Translations under genes and position numbers: made by a program | Shown: positions 1-7,144 of the stretch, one piece after another | Layout of the letters: each line of letters opens with the position of its first letter | Numbering within the stretch: position 1 is the first letter of the stretch | Source: Lysobacteraceae bacterium | GTDB taxonomy: Bacteria; Pseudomonadota; Gammaproteobacteria; DSM-19610 | DNA length: 9,173 nt | Assembly: GCA_020201295.1 (NCBI GenBank) | Contig: JAIVHA010000162.1 | Coordinates: 1 to 9,173, forward strand | Direction of reading: 5' to 3' | The notes under the pieces: model-generated | What the model was told of the DNA's origin: nothing | Database searches by the model: none | What the model saw: only the letters and a program-made list of their open reading frames with translations

Positions 1-915
1 ACGCTGGCCGGCGCCCACGTTGCGCAGGGAACCAAACACGAAGGGCACCGCCAGGAACAGCATTACCAGGCCCGCCAGGGGAGCACTGAGCCGCAACCAC
101 AGCGCCAGCTGGTGGCGTTCCGCCTCCAGGCCATTGCTGGCCAGGTACTCGATGTAGCGCCGCAGTTCCCGCACCGACATGCTTTCGGGTTCCAGTACCA
201 CCACGTCCAGCACCCCCGGCATCATGAGCTGCGTCCATTCTGCCCGTTCCTCACGGCTGGCTTGCACGCTGGCGGACTCGAAACGGCTCGTATGGACCCG
301 ATCCATCTCCCAGATGCCTTCCCGGTGCCGCGCACGGGCGATGCGGGTGGCACTCTCGAGATGATGGTCGGCGTCGAGTTCGTAGACAAATACACCCTGC
401 AGGTCACCAGGATCGTCCATGCGGCGAATATGGATGAAGCGGTTTTCATCCCGGATCCAGTAGCCGTGCCGGCTCTGGAAGGTGGTGCGGTCATGGAGCG
501 CCTGTTCGCGCAGCGCCTGCCCCTGCCGGTCCGCCTCGGGGGCGACGAATTCCCCCAGCAGGGTGGTCACGGCCAGCATCAGGACCCCCACCTGCAGCAC
601 CGAGGCGATCACCCGCCGCACGGAAAAGCCCGCCGCGCGCATGGCCACCAGTTCGCTGTTGGAGGCGAGCATACCCAGGCCCATGAGGCTGCCCAGCAGG
701 GCGGCCATGGGGAACAGTTCATGGATCCGGCGCGGGATGGTGAGGATGATGTAGGCCAGCGCGTCCAGGGCGTGGTAATTGCCGCGGCCGATGTCGCCCA
801 CCTCCCCGATGAAGGAAAAAAACACATCCAGGGTCAGCACCACCAGCAAGGCGATCAGGGTGCCGCCCAGCACCACGCGGGCGATGTAGCGATCCAGGAT
901 GCCCATCAGCATCAT
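1..915 (-). CDS. lptG: LptG, lipopolysaccharide export permease subunit (3' end cut by window edge)
   Basis: LptG is one of the two inner-membrane permease halves of the LptB2FG transporter. This ABC machine extracts lipopolysaccharide from the outer leaflet of the inner membrane and passes it to LptC and the periplasmic bridge. I translated the minus strand by hand: 305 residues are visible of roughly 355-360 expected, so the last membrane helices lie beyond position 1. The N-terminus reads MMLMGILDRYIARVV, matching the family's GVLDRYIG start. Hydrophobic segments lie at about residues 14-36, 68-86 and 104-124. The periplasmic beta-rich domain spans about 130-270, and a further helix covers about 274-295 (APLAGLVMLFLAVPFVFG). 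The conserved FPMAALLGSLMGLGMLA block is at 68-84. The start at 915 overlaps the lptF stop as ATGA, implying translational coupling. In-frame ATGs at 912 and 906 are alternatives, but 915 best matches the family's N-terminal length. Confidence 0.95.
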   Translation of the reverse strand, partial: MMLMGILDRYIARVVLGGTLIALLVVLTLDVFFSFIGEVGDIGRGNYHALDALAYIILTIPRRIHELFPMAALLGSLMGLGMLASNSELVAMRAAGFSVRRVIASVLQVGVLMLAVTTLLGEFVAPEADRQGQALREQALHDRTTFQSRHGYWIRDENRFIHIRRMDDPGDLQGVFVYELDADHHLESATRIARARHREGIWEMDRVHTSRFESASVQASREERAEWTQLMMPGVLDVVVLEPESMSVRELRRYIEYLASNGLEAERHQLALWLRLSAPLAGLVMLFLAVPFVFGSLRNVGAGQR

Positions 916-1991
916 GTCCGCACCCACAGGCGCCGCAGCCGCGCCCATTGCAGCAACAGCACCCCCAGCAGTATCGGCAGCAGGTGCACCCACCAGATGC
1001 CGATGATCGGTGGCAAGGCGCCCTGCTCCAGCCAGACCCGCGCGGTACCCATCAGGTTGTAGTAGATGATGAACGCCAGCACCCCCACGGCCAGCCGGCC
1101 ATAGCGCCCCTGGCGCGGCGTGGTGCGACACAGGGGTACGGCCATGAACACCAGCACCAGGGCCGCCACCGGCACCGACAGGCGCCACTGCAGCTCCGCC
1201 TGTTCGCGGCGGTCGCGGGACCCCCACAGCGCATGGCTGGGGGTGGCGTCCTCCTTGCGGAAGCCACTGGCCGGACCCGGTTCCAGCAGCACGCCGTGCT
1301 GGCGAAATTCCAGCACCTGGTAGTCGGCCTGGCCCGGCAACCCCTCGTAGCGCCTACCATCCACCAGCACCAGGAAACGATCACCGGTATCGGCATCCCA
1401 GGTCTGGTAGGCGCGATCGGCCACGATCACCCGCTCGACGCCCTCGTCGCGGGCATGCACGAACACCTTTTCCATGGAGGCGCGGTCGCGGGAGATGGAT
1501 TCGGCATAGAACACCAGGGCGCCGCCGCGAATCTCCTTGAAGCGCCCGGCGCCGACACCGCTGATATCGGCGGTCTGCTGCGCCTGCGTGCGCACCTCGT
1601 AACCCAGGGCGGCGGTGTGAGGCACCAGGTAGAGGGCGGCCCAGCCCAGGACCAGGGCCGCCACCAGGGCCAGGGCCATGAGCGGCCGGTAGAGCCGGGC
1701 GGTGCCCACCCCGCAGGCGGCCAGGGCGACCATCTCGCTGTCCTTGTAGAGGCGCCCCAGGCCCAGCATGACCCCCAGGAACAGGGCCAGGGGCATGATG
1801 AATACCAGGAATTCCACGGACTTCAGGCCCAGCAGGCGAAACACCGCGGCGCCCGGCAACTCGCCGGCGGCGGCCTGGGCCAGGTAGCGGGACAGGCGCG
1901 CGCTCACCAGGATCAGCCACAGCACCAGGGTCACGGCCAGCCAGGTGAGCACCACCTCGCGCACCAGATAGCGATCGATTATCGAGCCCAA
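912..1991 (-). CDS. lptF: LptF, lipopolysaccharide export permease subunit
   Basis: LptF is the partner of LptG in the LptB2FG lipopolysaccharide extractor. The protein has 359 residues, normal for the family. The N-terminus IIDRYLVREV (4-13) matches the family's IIIRYLVRET. Membrane segments are seen at about 14-33, 55-80 and 103-124. The periplasmic beta-rich domain covers about 130-265 and contains a GRFKEI..G.LVFYAES stretch (149-165). Further helices lie at about 271-288, 299-316 and 328-348. The motif HALW....R..AEL.WR (253-270) before the fourth helix is family-typical. No ATG fits; the start is TTG at 1991-1989, backed by AGGA nine bases upstream (2001-2004 on this strand) and by the immediate onset of conserved sequence. 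It is first in a two-gene operon with lptG, with a 4-base ATGA overlap, and is divergent from pepA. The identification is very secure; the start codon is an inference. Confidence 0.96.
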   Translation of the reverse strand: MGSIIDRYLVREVVLTWLAVTLVLWLILVSARLSRYLAQAAAGELPGAAVFRLLGLKSVEFLVFIMPLALFLGVMLGLGRLYKDSEMVALAACGVGTARLYRPLMALALVAALVLGWAALYLVPHTAALGYEVRTQAQQTADISGVGAGRFKEIRGGALVFYAESISRDRASMEKVFVHARDEGVERVIVADRAYQTWDADTGDRFLVLVDGRRYEGLPGQADYQVLEFRQHGVLLEPGPASGFRKEDATPSHALWGSRDRREQAELQWRLSVPVAALVLVFMAVPLCRTTPRQGRYGRLAVGVLAFIIYYNLMGTARVWLEQGALPPIIGIWWVHLLPILLGVLLLQWARLRRLWVRT

Positions 1992-2000
1992 GGCCGTCCG

Positions 2001-2004
2001 TCCT
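2001..2004 (-). promoter_or_regulatory. Ribosome binding site deciding the TTG start of lptF
   Basis: On the minus strand AGGA lies nine bases before TTG at 1991-1989. No in-frame ATG or GTG with a comparable site precedes the conserved IIDRYLVRE sequence, so this site supports initiation at TTG. Confidence 0.55.
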
Positions 2005-2009
2005 GCTGA

Positions 2010-2038
2010 ATGAAAATCATCAATGTTTCCCGTACACT
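2010..2038 (+). promoter_or_regulatory. Candidate sigma70 promoter for pepA
   Basis: ATGAAA (2010-2015, 4/6 to -35), a 17-base spacer, then TACACT (2033-2038, 4/6 to -10). Predicted start is near 2045, leaving a leader of about 104 bases before the pepA ATG. The leader would contain a GC dyad, GCCGGG (2048-2053) and CCCGGC (2059-2064), with a five-base loop. This is a weak match found by eye. Confidence 0.3.
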
Positions 2039-2088
2039 GCGAGTCCTGCCGGGCCCGTCCCGGCGGTCGGCGGCGAGAGCCTGGCTAC

Positions 2089-2116
2089 CCTATACCAGGC
2101 ATCCGGCCCGCTGCAA
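2089..2116 (-). promoter_or_regulatory. Candidate sigma70 promoter for lptFG
   Basis: Read on the minus strand, TTGCAG (2116-2111, 4/6 to the -35 consensus) is followed after 16 bases by TATAGG (2094-2089, 4/6 to -10). TGG immediately precedes the -10, giving an extended -10 (TGn). It would start transcription near 2082 and give a leader of about 90 bases before the TTG. Found by eye only. Confidence 0.4.
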
Positions 2117-2133
2117 ATCGATTCATGCGGTTC

Positions 2134-2140
2134 AGGGGAG
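2134..2140 (+). promoter_or_regulatory. Ribosome binding site fixing the pepA start
   Basis: AGGGGAG ends eight bases before ATG at 2149. It favours this ATG over the in-frame ATG at 2023, which would add 42 residues rich in Arg and Pro that do not resemble aminopeptidase sequence. Confidence 0.75.
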
Positions 2141-2148
2141 AAGCGGTC

Positions 2149-3642
2149 ATGCATTTCAACGTCAAGAGCGGCAGTCCGGAAAAACAGCGTGGCGCCTGCC
2201 TCGTGGTGGGTGTGCACGAACCCCGCCACCTGAGTGACGCGGCAAAGGCGCTGGACGCGGCCAGCGACGGGGCCCTGACCGCCATTGTGCGCCGTGGCGA
2301 CCATGACGGCCAAGCCGGTGAGACCCTGATGCTGCATAACCTGCCCGGCCTGGCCTGCGAGCGCGTGCTGCTGGTGGGCCTGGGCAAGAAAGGTGAGTTT
2401 CACGACGCCGCCTACCGCAGGGCCTGCGCCACGGCCGCCAGCGCCCTGGACAAGAGCGGCGCCACCGAGGCCATCAGCTATCTGGCCGACCTGCCCCTGA
2501 AGGGTCGCGATATCTACTGGAAGGCGAGCCAGGCCGTGGTCGCCAGTGCCAGTGCCTGCTACCGCTTCGACGAGACCAAGAGCAAAAAGGAAGCCCCGAA
2601 ACGGCCTCTCAAGAAACTGACCCTGGCCCTGGCCGAACGCAGCGCAGTGCCGGAAGGCGAACGGGGGCTGCGCGACGGCCAGGCCATCGCCAACGGCATG
2701 GCCCTGGCGCAGCGGCTGGGCAACCTGCCCGGGAACATCTGCACCCCGAACTTCCTCGCCGAGCAGGCCCGCGCGCTGGGCAAGGCCCATTGCAAGCTCA
2801 AGGTGGACGTGCTGGAGGAGAAGGACATGGAGAAGCTGGGCATGGGCGCCCTGCTTGCCGTGGCGCGCGGCAGCCGTCAGCCCGCCAAGCTCATCGTCAT
2901 GCATTACAAGGGCGCGGCCCGGGACGAACGGCCCGTGGTGCTGGTGGGCAAGGGCGTCACCTTCGACTCCGGCGGCATCTCCCTGAAACCCGGCGCGGCC
3001 ATGGATGAAATGAAGTTCGATATGTGCGGTGCCGCTGGCGTGATGGGCACCCTGCAAGCCTGTTGCGAGCTGGAGTTGCCGCTCAACCTGGTGGTCATCG
3101 TACCGGCCACGGAGAACCTGCCCGACGGCCTGGCCACCAAGCCCGGCGACGTGGTGACCAGCATGTCCGGCCAGACCATCGAGATCCTCAATACCGATGC
3201 GGAAGGACGACTGGTCCTGTGCGACGCCCTCAGCTACGCGGCCCGTTTCGAGCCGGCCCTGATCGTCGACGTGGCCACCCTTACCGGCGCCTGCGTGGTG
3301 GCCCTGGGCAAGCATGCCAGCGGCCTGCTCGGCAATCACGAGCCGCTGATCCACGCCCTGCTCAAGGCCGGCCAGAGCAGCGGCGACCGCGCCTGGCAGA
3401 TGCCCCTGTGGGAGGAATACCAGGAACAGCTGAAGAGCAACTTTGCCGACATGGCCAATATCGGCGGCCCCCAGGCCGGTACCATCACCGCCGCCTGTTT
3501 CCTGTCGCGCTTCACCAAGGACCAGCACTGGGCCCACCTGGACATCGCCGGCGTGGCCTGGAACCAGGGTGACAAGAAGGGCGCCACCGGGCGGCCGGTG
3601 CCACTGCTGACCCGGTTCCTGCTCGATCGGGTAGCGGGCTAG
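2149..3642 (+). CDS. pepA: PepA, leucyl aminopeptidase (M17 family)
   Basis: PepA is a cytosolic hexameric two-metal aminopeptidase that removes N-terminal residues, preferably Leu, from peptides. In E. coli PepA also binds DNA, acting in carAB control and Xer recombination; whether that holds here is unknown. From ATG 2149 the protein has 497 residues, close to the 503 of E. coli. The divergent N-terminal domain covers about 1-165 and the catalytic domain about 180-497. The M17 signature NTDAEGRL is at 348-355. Expected metal and catalytic residues are all present: K268 and D273 in GKGVTFDSGG, K280, D291 in KFDMCGAA, D350, E352 and R354. These sit two positions below the E. coli numbering. 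The start is set by AGGGGAG at 2134-2140. It heads the pepA-holC-valS cluster, with a REP pair beginning 19 bases after its stop. Confidence 0.97.
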   Translation: MHFNVKSGSPEKQRGACLVVGVHEPRHLSDAAKALDAASDGALTAIVRRGDHDGQAGETLMLHNLPGLACERVLLVGLGKKGEFHDAAYRRACATAASALDKSGATEAISYLADLPLKGRDIYWKASQAVVASASACYRFDETKSKKEAPKRPLKKLTLALAERSAVPEGERGLRDGQAIANGMALAQRLGNLPGNICTPNFLAEQARALGKAHCKLKVDVLEEKDMEKLGMGALLAVARGSRQPAKLIVMHYKGAARDERPVVLVGKGVTFDSGGISLKPGAAMDEMKFDMCGAAGVMGTLQACCELELPLNLVVIVPATENLPDGLATKPGDVVTSMSGQTIEILNTDAEGRLVLCDALSYAARFEPALIVDVATLTGACVVALGKHASGLLGNHEPLIHALLKAGQSSGDRAWQMPLWEEYQEQLKSNFADMANIGGPQAGTITAACFLSRFTKDQHWAHLDIAGVAWNQGDKKGATGRPVPLLTRFLLDRVAG

Positions 3643-3661
3643 TCATGGCAATTGGCCATCC

Positions 3662-3737
3662 TGTCGGGCTGAAGCCCGACCTACGGGTACTTCGATCATC
3701 CATCGTGCCAACCTGTAGGTCGGGCTTCAGCCCGACA
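3662..3737. repeat. Inverted REP pair 1 (GTAGGTCGGGCT family), between pepA and holC
   Basis: Two perfect 23-base inverted arms lie at 3662-3684 and 3715-3737, separated by 30 bases. Each arm is itself a hairpin: GTCGGGCT and AGCCCGAC flank a two-base loop (TC on the plus-strand reading of the right arm, GA in the left arm). Each arm carries the tetranucleotide GTAG next to the hairpin, as expected of REP sequences mobilised by RAYT transposases. The GTAG ends face inward, towards the spacer. The pair could fold as two small hairpins or one long cruciform or stem in the transcript. With no T-run it is not a textbook terminator, though it could attenuate pepA-to-holC readthrough or stabilise the pepA 3' end. 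The structure is read directly; the REP assignment rests on the GTAG-plus-foldback architecture. Confidence 0.85.
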
Positions 3738-3759
3738 AGGTAACGGATCGGAGCCCAGC

Positions 3760-4185
3760 ATGACCCGAGTCGATTTCTACCTGTTGCCCCAGGATGACGC
3801 CCACGCCCGGCCGCTGTTCGCCTGCCGCCTGGCGGAGAAGGCCTACCAGCTCGGCCATCGCATCTACATCCACACCGAATCGGCGCGGCAGACCCGGCAC
3901 CTGGACGAACTGCTGTGGACCTACCGCGAGGACAGCTTCCTGCCCCACGGGCCGCTCGCCCCGGACCTCGACCCGGTACCGGCCATCCTGCTCGGCCACG
4001 CCGCCGAGCCGGAGCAGAATACCGACGTGCTCATCAACCTGGCCGCCGAGGTACCACTGTTCTTCGGCCGCTTCGAGCGGGTGGCGGAGATCATCGACCA
4101 GCAGGAGAACTGCCGCCGCGAGGGCCGCGAACGCTACGGCTTCTACCGCGACCGCGGTTACGAACTGCAGACCCACCAGCTGTAG
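3760..4185 (+). CDS. holC: HolC, DNA polymerase III chi subunit
   Basis: Chi is a small clamp-loader accessory protein of the replisome. It pairs with psi (HolD) and contacts the C-terminal tail of SSB, helping the polymerase work on SSB-coated DNA. The 141 residues compare with 147 in E. coli. Family features seen are: an N-terminal strand VDFYLLP (4-10); a helix rich in LAEKAYQLGHRIYIHTE (24-40); LDELLWTY...SFLPHGP (48-65); the core VLINLAAEVPLFFGRFERVAEII (90-112); and the C-terminal GRERYGFYRDRGYEL (122-136). The start is ATG 3760, preceded by GGAG six bases upstream. It lies 117 bases after pepA, that gap being mostly REP pair 1, and before valS, the usual cluster. It probably shares the pepA transcript, since I see no convincing promoter of its own. 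Confidence 0.93.
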   Translation: MTRVDFYLLPQDDAHARPLFACRLAEKAYQLGHRIYIHTESARQTRHLDELLWTYREDSFLPHGPLAPDLDPVPAILLGHAAEPEQNTDVLINLAAEVPLFFGRFERVAEIIDQQENCRREGRERYGFYRDRGYELQTHQL

Positions 4186-4200
4186 CCCGCGCTTGCATTG

Positions 4201-4209
4201 CCCCCCCCC
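4201..4209 (+). repeat. C9 homopolymer tract
   Basis: Nine consecutive C residues directly abut the outer GTAG of REP pair 2. A run of six G (4276-4281), followed by CA, lies just beyond the opposite arm. TG-C9 and G6-CA therefore partly extend the inverted repeat, with a small register offset. Such tracts are prone to slippage or miscounting. Confidence 0.9.
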
Positions 4210-4274
4210 GTAGGAGCGGCCTCTGGCCGCGAAGTGCCGAGCAAGACCCATTCGCGGCCAGAGGCCGCTCCTAC
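4210..4274. repeat. Inverted REP pair 2 (GTAGGAGCGGCC family), between holC and valS
   Basis: Two perfect 24-base inverted arms lie at 4210-4233 and 4251-4274, separated by 17 bases. Each arm begins with GTAGGAG and folds on itself through GCGGCC and GGCCGC around a TCT (or AGA) loop, ending in GAA. Here the GTAG ends face outward and the GAA ends inward, the opposite of pair 1. The pair begins 24 bases after the holC stop and ends about 60 bases before the valS -10 hexamer. It may act as an RNA hairpin at the holC 3' end, but there is no T-run to call it an intrinsic terminator. Confidence 0.88.
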
Positions 4275-4311
4275 AGGGGGGCATTTGTCTGTCCATGCCT
4301 CGAGAACCGGG

Positions 4312-4340
4312 TATGGAGCCGCGCGGCACATGGGTATAAT
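4312..4340 (+). promoter_or_regulatory. Candidate valS promoter with consensus -10
   Basis: A perfect TATAAT lies at 4335-4340, 38 bases before the valS ATG. The -35 position at 17-base spacing (TATGGA, 4312-4317) matches only 2/6, so the promoter would depend on the strong -10. Predicted start is near 4347, giving a leader of about 32 bases. It would let valS be transcribed independently of pepA-holC, downstream of REP pair 2. Confidence 0.55.
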
Positions 4341-4378
4341 GCCTGACCTTACGGCCGGCCACTGACCCGCGAGACCCC

Positions 4379-7144
4379 ATGGACAAGACCTACGAACCCC
4401 ACAGCATCGAACAGCGCTGGTACCAGACCTGGGAACAAAAGGGCTACTTCGCCCCTTCGGGCCAGGGCGAATCCTTCTGCATCATGATCCCACCGCCCAA
4501 CGTGACGGGCAGTCTGCACATGGGCCATGGCTTCAACAACACGGTGATGGACAGCCTGACGCGCTTCCACCGCATGCGTGGCGACAATACCCTCTGGCAG
4601 CCGGGCACCGACCATGCCGGCATCGCCACCCAGATGGTGGTGGAACGGCAGCTGGCGGCCGCGGGCAAGAGCCGCCACGACCTGGGCCGCGAGGCCTTCA
4701 TCGAGCGCATCTGGAAGTGGCGCGAGGAATCGGGCGGCAACATCACCCGCCAGCTGCGTCGACTGGGTTCGTCGCTGGACTGGTCCCACGAGCGTTTCAC
4801 CATGGACGAAGGCCTGTCCGAGGCGGTGAAGGAAGTGTTCGTGCGCCTGCACGAGGACGGTCTCATCTACCGCGGCCAGCGCCTGGTGAACTGGGATCCC
4901 ATCCTGCACACCGCGGTCAGCGACCTGGAAGTGGTGTCCGAGGAGGAGCAGGGCCACCTCTGGCACATGCGCTACCCGCTGGCCGACGGCTCCGGCCAGC
5001 TGGTGGTGGCCACCACCCGCCCGGAAACAATGCTGGGCGATACCGCCGTGGCCGTGCACCCCGAGGACGAGCGCTACCGCCACCTGGTGGGCAAGATGAT
5101 TGCCCTGCCGCTCACCGGCCGCGAGATCCCCGTCATCGCCGACGACTACGTGGAGATGGAGTTCGGCACCGGCTGCGTGAAGATCACCCCGGCCCACGAC
5201 TTCAACGACTACGAGGTGGGCAAGCGCCACGACCTGCCCATGATCAACGTACTTACCATCGACGCGGCCATGAACGACAACTGCCCGGAGAAATACCGCG
5301 GCATGGACCGCTACGAGGCGCGCGACGTCATCATCCACGACCTGAAGGAACTGGGGCTGCTGGAGAAGATCGACGAGCACAAGCTCATGGTGCCGCGCGG
5401 GGACCGCTCCGGCGCCGTGGTGGAGCCCTACCTCACCGACCAGTGGTTCGTGAAGGTCGGTCCGCTGGCGGAGCCGGCGATCAAGGCGGTGGAAAACGGC
5501 GATATCCGCTTCGTGCCCGACAACTGGAAGAACACCTATTTCGACTGGATGCGCAACATCCAGGACTGGTGCATCTCGCGCCAGATCTGGTGGGGCCACC
5601 GCATCCCGGCCTGGTATGACACGGAAGGCAATATCTACGTCGGGCGCAGCGAGCGGGAGGTGCGCGAGAAGCACGGGCTGGGAGCGGACATTGCGCTCAG
5701 CCAGGACGAGGATGTACTCGACACCTGGTTCAGTTCCGCCCTGTGGCCCTTCTCCACCCTGGGCTGGCCGGAACGTACCGGGCGCCTGCAGGCCTTCTAC
5801 CCTACCAGCGTGCTGGTCACCGGCTTCGATATCATCTTTTTCTGGGTGGCGCGCATGATCATGATGGGCCTGAAGTTCATGGGCGAGGTGCCATTCCGCG
5901 AGGTGTACATCCACGGCCTGGTACGCGATGCCCAGGGCCAGAAGATGTCCAAGTCCAAGGGCAACGTGCTCGACCCCATCGATCTCATCGACGGCATCGA
6001 CCTGGAGGCCCTGGTGGCCAAGCGCACCAGCGGCATGATGCAGCCGCAAATGGCCAAAAAGATCGACAAGGCCACGCGCAAGGAATTCCCCGCCGGCATC
6101 CCCAGCTTCGGCACCGATGCCCTGCGCTTCACCTTCGCGGCGCTCGCCTCCACCGGCCGCGACATCAACTTTGATCTCAATCGCATCGAAGGCTATCGCA
6201 ACTTCTGCAACAAGCTGTGGAACGCGGCCCGCTATGTACTGATGAACACCGAGGGGCAGGATTGTGGGCAGCAGGGCGGAACGCTGGAGTTGTCCGCCGC
6301 CGACCGCTGGATCCTGTCGCGCCTGCAACAAACCGAGCAGCAGGTCATCGACGCCATGGGCGGCTATCGCCTCGACCACGCGGCCCAAGCCATCTACTCC
6401 TTCGTCTGGGACGAATACTGCGACTGGTACCTGGAACTGTCCAAGCCGGTACTCACCGGCGCCGAGTCCAGCGCGGCCCAGCAGCGCGGCACGCGCCATA
6501 CCCTGGTGCGGGTACTGGAGACCCTGTTGCGCCTGGCCCACCCCCTCATCCCCTTCATCACCGAGGAGATCTGGCAACGGGTCGCGCCCCTGGCCGGCGT
6601 ACAGGGCGAGACCATCATGCACCAGCCCTACCCGGCGCCCGACGACGCGCTGGTGGACGAACAGGCCTGCCAGGAGATGGAATGGGTCAAGCAGTTCGTG
6701 CTCGGCGTGCGCAAGATCCGTAGCGGCATGAACATCGAGCCACGCAAGCCCCTGCCGGTGCTGCTGGCCGACGGCAGCGAACTGGATAAGACCCGCCTGG
6801 CGGGCCAGCGCACCTATGTGGAATCCCTGGCCCGCACCGGGTCCATCACCTGGCTGGAAAGCAGCGACGAGGCGCCCGAATCCGCCACCGCCCTGGTGGG
6901 CGAAATGAAGTTGCTCATCCCCATGGCCGGCCTGATCGACAAGGACGCGGAACTGGCGCGCCTGGGCAAGGAAATCGCCAAGCGCGAACAGGACCTGGAG
7001 AAACTCATCGCCAAACTCGCCGATGACCGCTTCGTCGGCAAGGCCCCGGCGGCCATCGTGGACAAGGAACGCGCGCGCGCCGCCGAGGTGCGCGTGGCCC
7101 TGGAAAATCTGCAGGCACAACGCGACAAGATCGCCACCCTGTAG
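4379..7144 (+). CDS. valS: ValS, valyl-tRNA synthetase
   Basis: ValS is a class Ia aminoacyl-tRNA synthetase. It charges tRNA-Val with valine in the cytosol and edits mischarged threonine. It has 921 residues, slightly shorter than E. coli's 951. The Rossmann catalytic core contains PPPNVTGSLHMGHGF (38-52, the HIGH motif as HMGH 47-50) and QKMSKSKGN (521-529). The editing domain (about 190-340) has TTRPET (212-217) and HDFNDYEVG (273-281). WCISRQIWWGHRIPAW (397-412) and DVLDTWFSSALWPFS (445-459) are family landmarks. The anticodon-binding helical domain is at about 640-790. A charged coiled-coil C-terminal arm at about 850-921 ends RDKIATL. The start ATG 4379 has only a weak GAG before it, but conserved sequence begins at once. 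The stop TAG is supplied by the GTAG of REP pair 3. Confidence 0.98.
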   Translation: MDKTYEPHSIEQRWYQTWEQKGYFAPSGQGESFCIMIPPPNVTGSLHMGHGFNNTVMDSLTRFHRMRGDNTLWQPGTDHAGIATQMVVERQLAAAGKSRHDLGREAFIERIWKWREESGGNITRQLRRLGSSLDWSHERFTMDEGLSEAVKEVFVRLHEDGLIYRGQRLVNWDPILHTAVSDLEVVSEEEQGHLWHMRYPLADGSGQLVVATTRPETMLGDTAVAVHPEDERYRHLVGKMIALPLTGREIPVIADDYVEMEFGTGCVKITPAHDFNDYEVGKRHDLPMINVLTIDAAMNDNCPEKYRGMDRYEARDVIIHDLKELGLLEKIDEHKLMVPRGDRSGAVVEPYLTDQWFVKVGPLAEPAIKAVENGDIRFVPDNWKNTYFDWMRNIQDWCISRQIWWGHRIPAWYDTEGNIYVGRSEREVREKHGLGADIALSQDEDVLDTWFSSALWPFSTLGWPERTGRLQAFYPTSVLVTGFDIIFFWVARMIMMGLKFMGEVPFREVYIHGLVRDAQGQKMSKSKGNVLDPIDLIDGIDLEALVAKRTSGMMQPQMAKKIDKATRKEFPAGIPSFGTDALRFTFAALASTGRDINFDLNRIEGYRNFCNKLWNAARYVLMNTEGQDCGQQGGTLELSAADRWILSRLQQTEQQVIDAMGGYRLDHAAQAIYSFVWDEYCDWYLELSKPVLTGAESSAAQQRGTRHTLVRVLETLLRLAHPLIPFITEEIWQRVAPLAGVQGETIMHQPYPAPDDALVDEQACQEMEWVKQFVLGVRKIRSGMNIEPRKPLPVLLADGSELDKTRLAGQRTYVESLARTGSITWLESSDEAPESATALVGEMKLLIPMAGLIDKDAELARLGKEIAKREQDLEKLIAKLADDRFVGKAPAAIVDKERARAAEVRVALENLQAQRDKIATL

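Noticed and set aside
112..1062. 316-codon plus-strand frame across lptG
   Set aside because: Antisense shadow of lptG, which translates cleanly on the minus strand through to the window edge.
948..2009. 353-codon plus-strand frame across lptF
   Set aside because: Antisense to lptF; the translation is dominated by Gln, His and Gly runs, and it has no plausible ribosome binding site.
2023..2148. N-terminal extension of pepA to ATG 2023
   Set aside because: The extra 42 residues are not aminopeptidase-like, and a strong AGGGGAG site sits correctly before ATG 2149.
2020..3537. 505-codon open frame on the minus strand across pepA
   Set aside because: Antisense shadow of a complete M17 aminopeptidase, with Gly/His/Gln-rich composition and no recognisable domain.
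3641..3653. 13-base TAGTCATGGCAAT shared between the pepA 3' end and the small membrane protein gene (about 7485-7497)
   Set aside because: Short, isolated direct repeat with unrelated flanks and one copy inside coding sequence; consistent with chance.
4210..4274. REP pair 2 as an intrinsic terminator or CRISPR-like repeat
   Set aside because: No T-run follows either arm, and the arms are a single inverted pair with no regularly spaced direct repeats.
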